The notes under the pieces were generated by a model that saw only the letters and a list, made by a program, of their open reading frames with translations, did not search any database and was not told the origin of the DNA. Positions 1 to 9,247 of a stretch of 12,803 bases of DNA are shown one piece after another. The stretch covers positions 1 through 12,803 of the forward strand of contig DAYVGO010000053.1 in assembly GCA_045399315.1 (NCBI GenBank), written 5' to 3'. A program made the translations under genes and the position numbers. Position 1 is the first letter of the stretch; each line of letters opens with the position of its first letter. The stretch is from Arsenophonus sp045399315. GTDB taxonomy: Bacteria > Pseudomonadota > Gammaproteobacteria > Enterobacterales > Enterobacteriaceae.

Positions 1-147
1 TTTTCTTTATCCGTTGCCACATTAGCCACAAATGAAGCTATCCGTTATTACCTTCAGCAGCCCGCAAGCAAAAGGGGCAAGATGATGGATGATTGCCTTA
101 ATCAGGCTAAACACTGGGCGAAGAGTGCTTTTAAAAATAAACATTAA
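1..147 (+). CDS. 3' end of an unrecognised prophage gene (partial)
   Basis: An open frame enters the window and stops at TAA 145-147, giving the last 48 residues of a protein. The visible part is helical-looking and basic, with a SKRGK stretch and an ending rich in Lys and Ala. It lies just upstream of the packaging genes, where P22-like phages carry lysis or late accessory genes. I do not recognise the family. Only the C-terminus can be seen, so the start and the function remain open. Confidence 0.45.
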   Translation, partial: FSLSVATLATNEAIRYYLQQPASKRGKMMDDCLNQAKHWAKSAFKNKH

Positions 148-165
148 TTTAAAAAAGGTAAATTT

Positions 166-390
166 ATGAAAGAAATAACGGCAGAGCAACAAATGTGTCT
201 CGATATTTTGAGGTTAGTATTACACGATACTACCGCAGCGCAAATCATTATCAATTTTGTAAAAGATGAGAAGCTTAAATTTGAGATATTTCGGGATTTA
301 TGGCATGAGTCAGGTGCAGAAAGTAGCCCGTTGCTCGTGCTCAGAAGTCAATACAATAAAGGGAAAGAGGTTTTATTTCTTTTCCAGTAA
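166..390 (+). CDS. Small prophage protein upstream of terminase (possibly DUF2560-like)
   Basis: A 74-residue ORF starts at ATG 166, seven bases after an AAAGG Shine-Dalgarno ending at 158. It stops at 388-390, 15 bases before the small terminase start. The N-terminal half (EQQMCLDILRLVLHD, then IINFVKDEKLKFEIF) looks helical and soluble. It resembles, from memory, small DUF2560-type phage proteins found near lysis and packaging genes, but I cannot confirm this. The function of that family is unknown to me. It is one of very few apparently open genes here, although the final 15 or so residues could already be altered by a frameshift, since they look less ordered than the rest. Confidence 0.5.
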   Translation: MKEITAEQQMCLDILRLVLHDTTAAQIIINFVKDEKLKFEIFRDLWHESGAESSPLLVLRSQYNKGKEVLFLFQ

Positions 391-394
391 ATCT

Positions 395-408
395 GGAGAA
401 TATTTATG
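395..408 (+). promoter_or_regulatory. RBS and ATG that fix the small terminase start
   Basis: GGAG at 395-398 sits seven bases before ATG 406-408. The ATG frame meets a stop after five codons. The conserved terminase frame, offset by one base, begins within the next 20 bases. The RBS therefore marks the ancestral start of a frameshifted gene, and the later in-frame ATG at 479 is internal. Confidence 0.6.
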
Positions 409-808
409 GTAAGCAAAAAGTAAAAGGGGGCGACCAAGTAAATTAACCAGTAGCCTTGAAAAAGCCAAAGGATATTTAATGGACGAATATAAAAAAGTTG
501 GTGATGTTGTCCCTAATATAGCTTGTTATCTTAATATTCCTAGATCGACCATTTATGAATGGTCATCATCAAATGATGAATTTTCAGACATCGTAGAAGA
601 AATTCTCGCATTACAAAAAAATAAGCTGCTAAATGGTGGCTTGAAAGGAGAATTTAATCCCACTATTACAAAATTGATGCTAAGCAAGCATGGATATGCT
701 GACAAATAAGAAACTGAATTGCCAGGAAAAGAGGGTGACGTTATTGAGACAGATAGCAAAATAACAATTGAATTTGTAGGACTTCATGGAAATGAAAGTG
801 AAGATTAG
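406..808 (+). pseudogene. terS: Terminase small subunit, frameshifted and interrupted
   Basis: This is the DNA-recognition subunit of the packaging motor. Reconstructed, it reads MVSKSKRGRPSKLT, then a helix-turn-helix region around IACYLNIPRSTIYEW and the family-like TITKLMLSKHGYADK. The RGRPSKLT opening and the KHGYxDK motif are, from memory, typical of terminase small subunits in lambdoid phages. Two lesions are visible. One extra A in the run at 415-419 shifts the frame and produces an early stop. An in-frame TAA at 707-709 stands where Gln is expected. The tail continues in frame to TAG 806-808 and overlaps the large subunit start at 786 by 23 bases. Full length would be about 133 residues. 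An internal 76-residue ORF (479-709) stays open but lacks the N-terminal segment. Confidence 0.8.
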
Positions 809-2214
809 CGAAAAATTTGCACCCATGTTCAAGCCTAAACGCATAAAAGTTTATTTTGGCGAACGTAGAGGGATGAAAACAACGACTTATGCTAAGGTAG
901 CTATAATCACATCAACAGCTTATCAGCGTTGTTTTTTGTGTTTGCGAGAGTTCATGAATTCTATTGAAGATTCTATCCATGCCGTTTTGCAGTCAGAAAT
1001 TGAAGAGATAAATTTGTTAAATAAATTTCGCATTCTGAATACATCAATAGAAGGGCCACATGGTTCTATTTTTAAATACGGACAATTAGCACGCAATATT
1101 GCCTTTATTAAATCAAAAAATAATTTTGATGTTGCATGGGTAGAAGAAGCAGAGACAGTATCAGAAAAAAGTCTAGATATTCTGATTCCAACAATTCGTA
1201 AGCATGGATTTGAGTTATGGTTTTCTTTTAATCCGCAAGATGAAGATGGTGCCGTTTATAAGCGATTCGTAAAGCCATACAAAGAGATAATTGATACGCA
1301 AGGTTACTATGAAGACGATGACTTGTATGTCTGCAAAGTTAGCTACACTAATAATCCATGGTTACCGGAAGAACTTAAAAATGATGTTGAGAAAATGAAA
1401 CGTGAAAATTATAAAAAATGGCTTCATGTTTATGGTGGGGAGTGTGATGCTAATTATGATGATGCGTTAATTCAGCCAGAATGGGTTGATGCGGCTCTCG
1501 ATGCACACATAAAGTTAGGGTTTAAGCCAAGAGGAATTCGTGTTGTAACTTTCGATCCCGCTGATTCAGGATAGGATGAGAAAGCGCTATCTAAAAGATA
1601 TGGCACTATTATTGAAGATTGTATTAGTTGGTCAGAGGGTGATGTTGAAGACGCAACAATAAAAGCATTTGAATATCGAGCTGATTATTTTATCTATGAC
1701 AACGTCGGCTTAGGTGCAGGCACGGTAAAAACCCATCTAAGACATAGTAATGACGGCAACAGGATGGTTGTGACTGGTTTTGGTGCCGGAGATTCTACCA
1801 ATTATCCTAATGAGATATATATTCCAGGCAATGGTGAATACATTCCATCTTCAAATAATGATAACAGAACTAACCGCGATACCTTCAGAAATAAACGAGC
1901 ACAATATTGGGTTTATTTAGCGGACAGATTTTATAAAACGTGGCGTGCAGTAGAGAAGGGAGAATATATCGATCCTGATGAGTTGATAAGTCTATCTTCA
2001 AAAATAGAGAAGCTGTCATAACTTAAGACAGAATTGATTAAACAACAATGAAAACGCACTGCTGGCAATCGATTAATTCAATTGATTAGTAAAGATGAGA
2101 TCGAAAGGGATTAAATCGCCAAATATGGCTGATACCCTCATGATGTCATTTGCTAATCCCATCCGTATAAAGGAAGACACTGAAATATTTGTCCCATCAT
2201 CTTCTAGTTGGTAA
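786..2214 (+). pseudogene. terL: Terminase large subunit (packaging ATPase/nuclease), multiply interrupted
   Basis: This was the ATP-driven motor and headful nuclease of DNA packaging, about 475 residues when reconstructed. The start at ATG 786 follows AGGA at 778-781. Visible motifs are a degenerate P-loop (GERRGMKT, residues about 25-32), a Walker B with catalytic Glu (VAWVEEAE, about 116-123), a coupling-type SFNP motif, YGGECD, and FDPAD, which carries the first nuclease Asp. Lesions are TAG 1572-1574, TAA 2019-2021 and TGA 2049-2051 (where Gln and Arg are likely in relatives), and a frameshift near 2105-2112. After the shift the expected C-terminus (IKSPNMADTLMMSFANP) runs to TAA 2212-2214. 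Even the open first part, 262 residues, would lack the nuclease domain. The P-loop change suggests selection on the ATPase was already lost. Confidence 0.88.
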
Positions 2215-2216
2215 TT

Positions 2217-4401
2217 ATGGCTGAAACATTACAAAAAAGACATGAGCAAATTATGCTTAGGTTTGACCGTGCTCACTCACCACAAGAAGAGGTGAGAGAA
2301 AAATGTATTGAGGCGACAAGATTTGCGCGGGTCCCTGATGGACAATGGGAAGACACAACTGCCGTTGGTACTGAATTAGGCAAACGTTTTAAGAAATATC
2401 CCAAGTTTGAAATTAATAAAATATCCAACGAACTCAATCGGATAATAAGCGAATTACCGTTAAATTTAGATCGGGTGATAAGGAAGCCAGTGAAGAGTTA
2501 GCGAATAAGTTAAACGGTCTATTCCGAGCTGACTATGAAGAAACAGACGGCGGCGAGGCGTGTGATAACGCTTTTGACGATGCAGCAACAGGGTAGCTTT
2601 GGTTGCTTCAAGCTGACGACAAATTTAGTCAATGAGCTTGATCCAATGGATGAAAGACAGCGTATTTGCTTAGAGCCAATATACGATCCTGCCCGCTCTG
2701 TTTGGTTTGATCCTGACGCCAAGAAATACGATAAATCTGACGCTGGTTGGGCTTTCTATCTGTACTCACGATCCGTTGATAGATACAAAGCCAAATACAA
2801 CAAAGATCCCGCAACTTAGATAGCAGAATTGATAGATCACGTGATTATGACTGGTTTGATAATAATATTGTTTATATTGCTAAATATTATGAAGTAAAAA
2901 AGAATCAGTCGATGTTATCAGTTTTCGAAATCCATTCACAAGTGAAATAATGACATATGATAATGAACAGCTTGAACAAGTACAAGAAGAACTTGATGAA
3001 ATAGGATTTACAAAGGTTATTCAACGATCCGTTAAGCAAAAACGTGTTTATGTGTCAGTGATAGGTGGTGATGGTTTTCTCGAAAAGCCACAACGAATCC
3101 CTGGTGAGTATATCCCTTTAATTCCAGTGTATGGTAAGTGGTGGTTTATCGATGACATTGAGCGAGTCGAAGGTCACATATCGAAAGCCATGGACGCACA
3201 ACGTTTGTATAACTTACATGTTTCTATGTTGACTGACTCTGCAGCTCAAGATCAAGGCTATATACCAATCGTTGGAATGGAACAAATTAAAGAATTAGAG
3301 AAATACTGGAAAGATAGAAATAAAAACAAACCGACTTATCTCCTATTAAAGGAGGTTAAGGGCAAGCAAGGCCATGTTATTGCCCCAGCCACTCCAGCAG
3401 GTTACACACAACCCCAGCCATTTAATCAGGCTATGGCGGCATTATTACAACAAAATGGCTCTGATATCCAAGAGGTTACAGGCTCAAGCCAGGCTATGCA
3501 ACAGATGCCGAGTAATATAGCGAAAGAAACCGTTAATAATCTGATGCATCGTTCAGATATGTCCTTGTTTATCTACCTTGATAACATGGCTAAGAGCCTT
3601 AAGCGCGCAGGCGAAATATGGCTATCGATGGTACGTGAAGTATACGGCTCTGATAGACAGGTTCGCATTGTCAATGAGGACGGTATTGACGATATAGCGT
3701 TAATGTCGGTTGCTATCAAAGGTAATCAGACAGGGCAAGTTGTGGCCATGAATGACTTATCCAGGTCGTTATGATATCACTGTTGATGTGGGGCTGTCTT
3801 ATGCGCCAAGATGTGATGCCACAGTTTCAGTTTTAACGAATCTACTGAATGGCATGCTACCTCAAGACCCGATGCGCGTAGTTGTCCAAGGAGTAATCCT
3901 TGACAATGATGGATGGCGAAGGACTAGACGAGTTTAAGGAATATAACTGTAAGCAGTTATTAACTCAAGGCGTAGTTAAACCTCGCAACACTGAAGAAGA
4001 GCAGATTGTTGCTCAGGCTATGCAGCAATCACAACGGCCTAACACTGAACTTGTTGCCGCTCAAGGTGTATTGATGCCAAGGTCAAGCTAAGGTTCAGAA
4101 AGTGAAGAACGAAGAACTTTCTATCCAGGTTAAAGCGTTTCAGGCGCAAACTGAAGCAAGAGTCGCTGAAGTTAAAGTGGTTCTGCTTTTTGCCTCTGCT
4201 GATAGTACTAAGCGAGCAGAAATTAGAGAAGCCCTTAAAATACTTCATCAATTTTAAAAAGAACAAGGTGATGCCACTAAGTCTGATGCCAAATTAATTT
4301 TAAAAGCAAAGGATATGCAACATAAACAAAATATTAATGCTGCTAAAACTATTCAATCTCAACACAACCACCAGTCACCTGCGGACTTATCGCAGAGTTA
4401 A
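2217..4401 (+). pseudogene. Portal protein (P22 gp1-like), many frameshifts
   Basis: The portal is the dodecameric ring at the capsid vertex through which DNA enters and leaves. The reconstructed length, about 725 residues, matches the long P22 portal. The frame starts at ATG 2217, three bases after the TerL stop. Recognisable pieces in order are RFDRAHSPQEE; a core with YDPARSVWFDPDAKKYDKSDA; GEYIPLIPVYGKWWFIDDIERVEG; MDAQRLYN; and a C-terminal Gln/Ala/Lys-rich helix like the P22 portal barrel (AAQGVLM, VKNEELSIQVKAFQAQTEAR). The frame changes near 2450, 2592, 2817, 2900 (an A run), 3760, 3908 and 4077. TAA at 4255-4257 interrupts the last helix, and the final stop is 4399-4401. The longest open piece is 2950-3774 (274 residues). 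No functional portal can be made. Confidence 0.87.
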
Positions 4402-4412
4402 GGGGTAGCAAA

Positions 4413-5310
4413 ATGGAAAATGAACTAATCATTGATGCTCAGACTGTATCTGTGCCTGAAAATCTGGAACAACAGCAGGATATAACCGATCAAACTCAAC
4501 CAGAAAGTGAGAAAAAAGCCACTCAAGAGCAAGCGGTTGATGTCAATGACAATGCTGAAGTTCATTCAGAGCAGGAAACCGAGTAGGAACAGGATTACGC
4601 CTTACAAATCGGTGATGAAAAAATCGCTTTGAATGATGATGATTCTGTAGAAGATAAGACTGTCCCACAATGGGTGAAAGATCTCCAAATAGGATTTGAA
4701 AAAATACAGAAAGAAAATCAAGAACTGAGAAGACGGCTTTAGGAATCAATAACCAAGCAGTCACATCAGATATTATAAAATAATCATGATTGTTCCATTT
4801 CAACTAAACTCACGCTTGAGTCCTGTGATTATGATGAAGAAATATACGATAAAGTATTAACCGATTGGCATGAGAAAAAAAGCCATGCCGAACGGCGACA
4901 ACAAGAGCAGCAGAAACAACAAAGAGAAATTCAGGAAAGATTCATAAACCGTCTGAAATCTCATTAGGAACGCGCAGCCAGGTTGCCTGTAAAATATTAC
5001 ACAGAGATGGAAACGGTTGTTCGTTCAGAAGTCCCCGTATTGCAGCAGGAGATTTTAATTCATGTGGCAGATGAAGGAACAGAGCTTATTGCTTATGCGT
5101 TTGGCAAGAACAAAGCATTGCGCCAGCGGCTTACCGCTGAGAATGATCCAATACGTGCAGCGTTTCTATTAGGTCAAATTAGTCAGAAAGTAAAACTCTG
5201 GCACCCAAACCTAAAAAAACACCCAAGCCAGAGCCTGAGTTAAAGGGTGGAGAAGGAAACGTTAAATCTGATGAATTTAACAAATATGCCCCGGTGCAAT
5301 TATTGAATAA
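4413..5310 (+). pseudogene. Scaffolding protein (P22 gp8-like), four nonsense codons
   Basis: The scaffold directs assembly of the coat shell and leaves before DNA packaging. The start ATG 4413 lies seven bases after AGGGG (4401-4405). The reconstructed length, about 299 residues, is close to P22 gp8 (303). The N-terminal 60 residues are acidic and Gln/Glu-rich. The middle has charged coiled-coil runs (HAERRQQEQQKQQREIQERF), and the C-terminal part is Lys/Pro-rich (PKPKKTPKPEPEL), fitting scaffold composition. Lesions in one frame are TAG 4584-4586, TAG 4740-4742, TAA 4776-4778 and TAG 4965-4967. A frameshift near 5197 and another near 5292 then occur before the likely TAA 5308-5310. The exact end is uncertain because the last frameshift is placed by eye. 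Position between portal and coat gives most of the support for the name. Confidence 0.75.
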
Positions 5311-5447
5311 GAGTAAAAAATGGCAAATAATCTAGAGTCAAATTGTTTTAAAAAAATTCTTACCAGGTTTTATGTCTGATATTGTTTTGGGTAAAACCGT
5401 TAACAGACAATTATTATCTTGTGAGATAAATTTGAATACAGGTGATA

Positions 5448-5473
5448 GTGTTAGCTTTAAGTGTTAGCTTTAA
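5448..5473 (+). repeat. 13-bp tandem duplication inside the coat gene
   Basis: The unit GTGTTAGCTTTAA occurs twice back to back, at 5448-5460 and 5461-5473. One copy gives the expected coat reading (GDSVSFK), so the second is an added copy that shifts the frame by one. Replication slippage is the simplest cause. Confidence 0.9.
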
Positions 5474-6279
5474 GTGTCTGCATCAGTTTAGATCTGAAAG
5501 AACAAAAACGGGCAATATTACAGGGAAAAACAAGAACAATCTTATCTCTGGTAAAGCGGTTGGTCGAGTGGGTAAATATATCACCGTTGCAGTAGAGTGG
5601 GCACAAATGGAAGAAGCCCTAAAACTTAATCAACTTGATCGAATTCTATCACCTATCCATGAGCGTATGGTGACTGATCTGGAAACAGAATTAGCCCATT
5701 TTATGATGAAAAATGGCGCTTTATCGCTAGGTTTACCGAATACACCAATAAAAAAATGGTCTGATGTCGCTCAAACTGCATCCTTCATAAAAAATATCGG
5801 CATTAAAACAGGTGAAAATTACGCCGTAATGGATCAGTGGTCAGCCCAACGTCTTGCTGATGCCCAAGCGGGTTGACATGTTGCTGATCAATTAGTCCGT
5901 ACAACATGGGAGAATGCTTAGATATTGGGTAATTTTGGGGGTATTCGAGCATTAATGTCTAACGGGTTAGCTTCCAGAAAACAGGGTGATTTTGCCGGAA
6001 CAATAACGGTTAAAACAGTCCCTAACGTTGATTATCTTTCGGTTAAGGATTCCTATCAGTTTACGATAACATTGACGGGAGCCAGTCCGAGTAAAACAGG
6101 ATTTTTAAAAGCCGGTGATCAGCTTAAATTCACGTCTACTCACTGGTTAAATCAGCAAAGTAAACAAACATTATACAATGGATCAACGGCAATTAGTTTT
6201 ACGGCAACGATGCTGGAAGATGCTGACTCTAATGTTTCAGATGATGTGACCGTTAAATTATCGGGTGCACTTATTTGTG

Positions 6280-6287
6280 ACGGACGG
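6280..6287 (+). repeat. 4-bp duplication ACGG causing a coat frameshift
   Basis: ACGG is present twice in tandem. Removing one copy joins the upstream frame (GALICD) directly to the downstream frame (GTNTQYN), restoring the coat sequence. It is a small slippage mutation. Confidence 0.75.
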
Positions 6288-6650
6288 AACCAACACTCAA
6301 TATAACGCCGTTGACAGGAAAGTTGATGCGGGTGATGCAGTCTCTATCATACGAACTGCTAAACAACGGATGAAACCTAACCTTTTCTACAATAAGTTTT
6401 TCTGTAGCTTAGGAACAATCCCTCTGCCAAAATTGCATAGCATTGACTCAGCAGTGGCAACTTATGAAGGCTTTTCAATTCGAGTGCACAAATATGCTGA
6501 TGGTGATGCAAATAAGCAAATGATGCGCTTTGACTTGTTACCAGCCTATGTGTGTTTTAATCCACATATGGGTGGTCAATTTTTTGGCAACCCTTAATTA
6601 CCTTTGCAACAATATGGGAGTTTTGGCTTCCTTTTTACTTGAGGTCAATA

Positions 6651-6854
6651 ATGGAAAGAAAAAGTGTTTTTGCCTGGTCGGATAATGAAGCTGGATTTGT
6701 TCAGGCAGTAATAATGACAACTGATTTCCCTGTATTCAAAAAAATGGGCTTTGTTTCGTCTATTGATGAAGTCAAGGAACCTAAAAAGGCACCTGAGAAA
6801 TCTAAGGGGCCTAAAAAAGATAAAAGTGCCAAAGATGACAAAACTGCTAACTAA
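6651..6854 (+). CDS. Small Lys-rich protein between coat and tail accessory factor
   Basis: A 67-residue ORF starts at ATG 6651 with GAGGT (6641-6645) five bases upstream. The first 42 residues (ERKSVFAWSDNEAGFVQAV, then FPVFKKMGFVSSIDEV) look like a small folded unit. The last 25 are almost all Lys, Pro, Glu, Asp and Ser, probably disordered. Its position matches a small gene I recall between coat and tail accessory genes in Sf6-like phages (Sf6 gene 6), whose role is unknown to me. Its end overlaps the next gene's start (ATG 6835) by 20 bases, suggesting translational coupling. No lesion is visible, which is unusual here, but short genes are small targets. Confidence 0.65.
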   Translation: MERKSVFAWSDNEAGFVQAVIMTTDFPVFKKMGFVSSIDEVKEPKKAPEKSKGPKKDKSAKDDKTAN

Positions 6855-7214
6855 AGGTGAGATTGTTCTGTTTGCCTTGCGTAAGGCGGGTATTGCCTCA
6901 GATACAACTAACACAGAGGTAGAACCCCAATCGTTTGAAGATGGTATGACTGACCTTGAAGACTTGATGGCAGAATTACAAATTAAATAATGCTGAGAAT
7001 GTTATCTGATTATTGCATTGAACCCACACCGAGACAAGAAGCTTCGGCCGTCGCATCCTATGATGCGCTTCTGATTGACACGCTTAGTGTTCCATCAATG
7101 GAAAGACGGGGTGATATGCCTGTTGGCCAAGGTAATAAATACACCTCGTTAGATGCTGATAGTTATTATGCTGAGAGGGAGTTCCGTGCCAAAAATGCAG
7201 ATTCCTTTGGCTAA
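6835..7214 (+). pseudogene. Tail accessory factor (P22 gp4-like), internal deletion and frameshift
   Basis: The P22 gp4 family binds under the portal and closes the packaged head. The N-terminal 52 residues read TKGEIVLFALRKAGIASD, then EVEPQSFEDGMTDLEDLMAEL, a clear gp4 signature. They end at TAA 6988-6990. A second frame then supplies the C-terminal part (SDYCIEPTPRQEASAVASYDALL, then GDMPVGQGNKY) up to TAA 7212-7214. The summed length is about 127 residues against about 166 for P22 gp4. The segment after the DLEDLMAE helix, which normally carries a Gly/Tyr/Phe-rich loop and a helix, is missing near 6985-7000. So a deletion of roughly 30-40 codons plus a frameshift is inferred. The start overlaps the upstream ORF, and the end overlaps the gp10 start at 7186. 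Confidence 0.78.
7173..7188 (+). promoter_or_regulatory. RBS and GTG that set the gp10-like start
   Basis: GAGAGGGAG at 7173-7181 precedes GTG 7186. Starting at GTG gives a decapeptide opening (VPKMQIPLAKG) that lines up with the P22 gp10 N-terminus MPIQQLPMMKG, as I recall it. The ATG at 7195 would cut the first three residues and has no RBS at normal spacing. Confidence 0.6.
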
Positions 7215-8600
7215 AGGATTAGCTAAAGATGTCAATACCGCAGATTATATTGATGCCTTACTCGTTAATATGTTAGCCACGCTGAAAGAAGTCTTCTTAA
7301 ATGCTGCTGGATAAATAAGGTCTTTCCCTGGCATTGAAAAAAAAAAGCACGGGGTAAATGGTGTTTCTCGTGGTGCCCAGTTTAATACCAAAAACAATAC
7401 GCTCTATAGGGTCTGTGGCAATAAACTTTATCTTAATGAAAAAGAAATAGCAGATATATCAGGCAATGACAGAGTTTCATTCTCCCATTCTGGCAATAGT
7501 CAGGCGGTTTGTTTTGAAGGAAAATTAAAATTTTATCGCTATGATGGAAAAGAGAAAGAATTATCAAACTGGCCAAAAGGATAAGTACCCCCAATATGAT
7601 TTAGGTGAAGTGATTGATGTCTATCGAAATCGGGGGCGTTACATCTGGCTACAAAAAGGCGGTGAACGATTTGGTGTCACTGATCTGGAAGATGAATCAA
7701 AACCGGATAGATATCGCCCCTTTTATCATGCTGAATTTCAACCAAACGGTATAGTTTCAGTAGCATCATGGAGAGATATGATAATTTGTTTTGGCTCTTC
7801 TACGATAGAATACTTTTTATTAACTGGATCTTCTAATTCTCCACAACTTATTTATATTGCTCAACCTGCTTACATGATCCAGATCGGTATCGTTGGTCGA
7901 AATTGCAAATGTCGCTATCAAGACAATTACGCAATTATTAGTCATCAGTCTATTGGTCAGCCATCAATTTATATCATAGGGTCAGGTGAAAAAAACAAAA
8001 TATCCACCACCACAATTGATAAAATTATAAGTAATTATTCTGCCGATGAATTATCTAAATCAGTTATGGAATCAATTAAATTTGATAACTATGAATTATT
8101 AATTATCCATCTTTCTAAATATACTCTTTGCTTTGATGGTCTTGCAAATAATCAATGGTCAATACTTAAAACAGGACTTTATGATGATCCCTATTGTGCT
8201 ATTGATTTTATGTTCTTTGAAAATCAAATAACAGTGGGTGACAAGAAAGAAGGTGTGATTGGTAATTTAGTTTTCAACGCGTCAAATCAATATAAACTAA
8301 TCTACAGAGCACATTCTTTATACGCCTATGATAAAAGCTGATAATGCCAGATTATTTGATTTTGAACTAGAAGCGTCAACCGGTGTTGCACAAATAGCCA
8401 ATAAGTTGTTTTTAACTGCAACAACAAATGGCATTAATTACGGCAGAGAACAAATGATAGAACAAAACTCACCATTTTGCTATGATCAAAGAATCATTTG
8501 GCAGAGAATTGGTAGAATTAGAAAAAATATTGGTTTTAAAGTCCGTGTCATAACTAATTCACCAGTAACGTTATCTGATCTGTCGTTAAGGATTGAATAA
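7186..8600 (+). pseudogene. Packaged-DNA stabilisation protein (P22 gp10-like), broken
   Basis: The P22 gp10 family forms the hexameric tail hub between gp4 and the needle. The reconstructed length, about 471 residues, equals P22 gp10. Strong landmarks are NTADYIDALLVNMLAT, VNGVSRGAQFN, GRYIWLQ, VTDLEDESKPDRYRPFYHAE, WRDMIICFGSSTIEYF, SIYIIGSGEKN, LLIIHLSKYTLCFDG, LKTGLYDDPYCAIDFM and the C-terminal INYGREQMIEQNSPF. Lesions are TAA 7312-7314 (aromatic residue expected), a frameshift near 7575-7590, and another near 8325, after which the true C-terminus ends at TAA 8598-8600. Two apparent Pro-to-Leu changes near 7257-7290 (LLVNMLATLKE) again fit C-to-T drift. The 266-residue open middle (7541-8341) is the longest uninterrupted piece. 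The stop overlaps the gp26 ATG by one base (TAATG). Confidence 0.88.
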
Positions 8601-9247
8601 TGGTCAATCAATACGCAAATTCAGGATTAGAAACTCCAATTAGTGTGCAAAGTTCATATATCGCTTCAGATATTCTTCCTAAAAATTTCAGTGAACCTTA
8701 TCGAAGAATAGTTTTAAGTAAAGCTGAGGATATGGGAAAAGTGGTTAATAGAGCTAATGATGCTGGATACGAAGCCTATGCAGCACAAGTTAAAAATGAA
8801 GAACAAGATATTGTTCTTGATAATCATGAAAATAGAATAACAAAAGCAGAGGAAGGTTTAGCAAGTCTTGAGGTTAGAGTTCTTAATATCGAGAATGATG
8901 TTGAAGGACTTAAAATAAAGATACAAGACATCGCCGGTAAGGTATCAGAAATACTAGTTGATTACGTATCGTTAAGTAAAATTGAACAGCAATCTTTATC
9001 CTCTTCTCTTGATGTAACTTCCTCTTACTCTGTTAACGGCACAAAAGTCATCGGCAAACGTGTTACTGGTTTTACTACTGGAACAGGAACATCTTTCAAA
9101 GCAGCTTTCAATGCTGATTAATCATTCTCAATTAGTGAAGATTATCATCAATCTGAAATTGAAACTTTGGCAAATGCATTAGTGGAAGCAAGACAACGAA
9201 TTAAAGCACTAGAGGAAGCTTTACGCTCGCATGGGTTAATTGATTAA
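8600..9247 (+). pseudogene. Tail needle protein (P22 gp26-like), one nonsense codon
   Basis: The gp26 family is a trimeric needle that plugs the tail and contacts the outer membrane during ejection. ATG 8600 follows AAGGA (8588-8592). Residues 1-35 (SDILPKNFSEPYRR) match the gp10-binding tip. Residues about 65-130 form a heptad-like coiled coil (NHENRITKAEEGLASLEVRVLNIENDV). A SYSVNGTKVIGKRVTGFTTGTGT segment resembles the P22 C-terminal domain. TAA 9119-9121 interrupts after 173 residues. The same frame continues for 41 more (DYHQSEIETLANALVEARQ to RSHGLID) to TAA 9245-9247, matching the helical C-terminus of gp26. A single T-to-A change from TTA (Leu) would explain the stop. This is the least damaged long gene of the module; a truncated 173-residue product is conceivable. 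Confidence 0.85.

Larger units (their letters stand above)
5320..6597 (+). pseudogene. Major capsid (coat) protein, Sf6-like, broken
   Basis: This is the coat protein of the icosahedral head (HK97 fold with an inserted domain in this group). ATG 5320 opens MANNLESN, and the reconstructed protein of about 425 residues ends FNPHMGGQFFGNP, which I recall as very close to the Sf6-type coat. Other strong stretches are GKNKNNLISGKAVGRVGKYI, LETELAHFMMKNGALSLG, NYAVMDQWSAQRLADAQAG and KPNLFYNKFFC. Lesions are loss of about three residues with a frameshift near 5343, a 13-bp tandem duplication at 5448-5473, TGA 5874-5876 (Leu expected), TAG 5919-5921 (Gln expected), and a 4-bp duplication at 6280-6287. 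R-to-C and P-to-L changes just after the 13-bp duplication look like further C-to-T decay. Open pieces are 144, 126 and 110 residues long. Confidence 0.9.

Noticed and set aside
415..425. Programmed ribosomal frameshift at the A run of the small terminase
   Set aside because: Small terminases of this type are not known to need it, and neighbouring genes carry similar random lesions.
4039..4266. 75-residue minus-strand ORF
   Set aside because: It is antisense to the Lys/Gln-rich C-terminal helix of the portal, which creates open antisense frames by composition.
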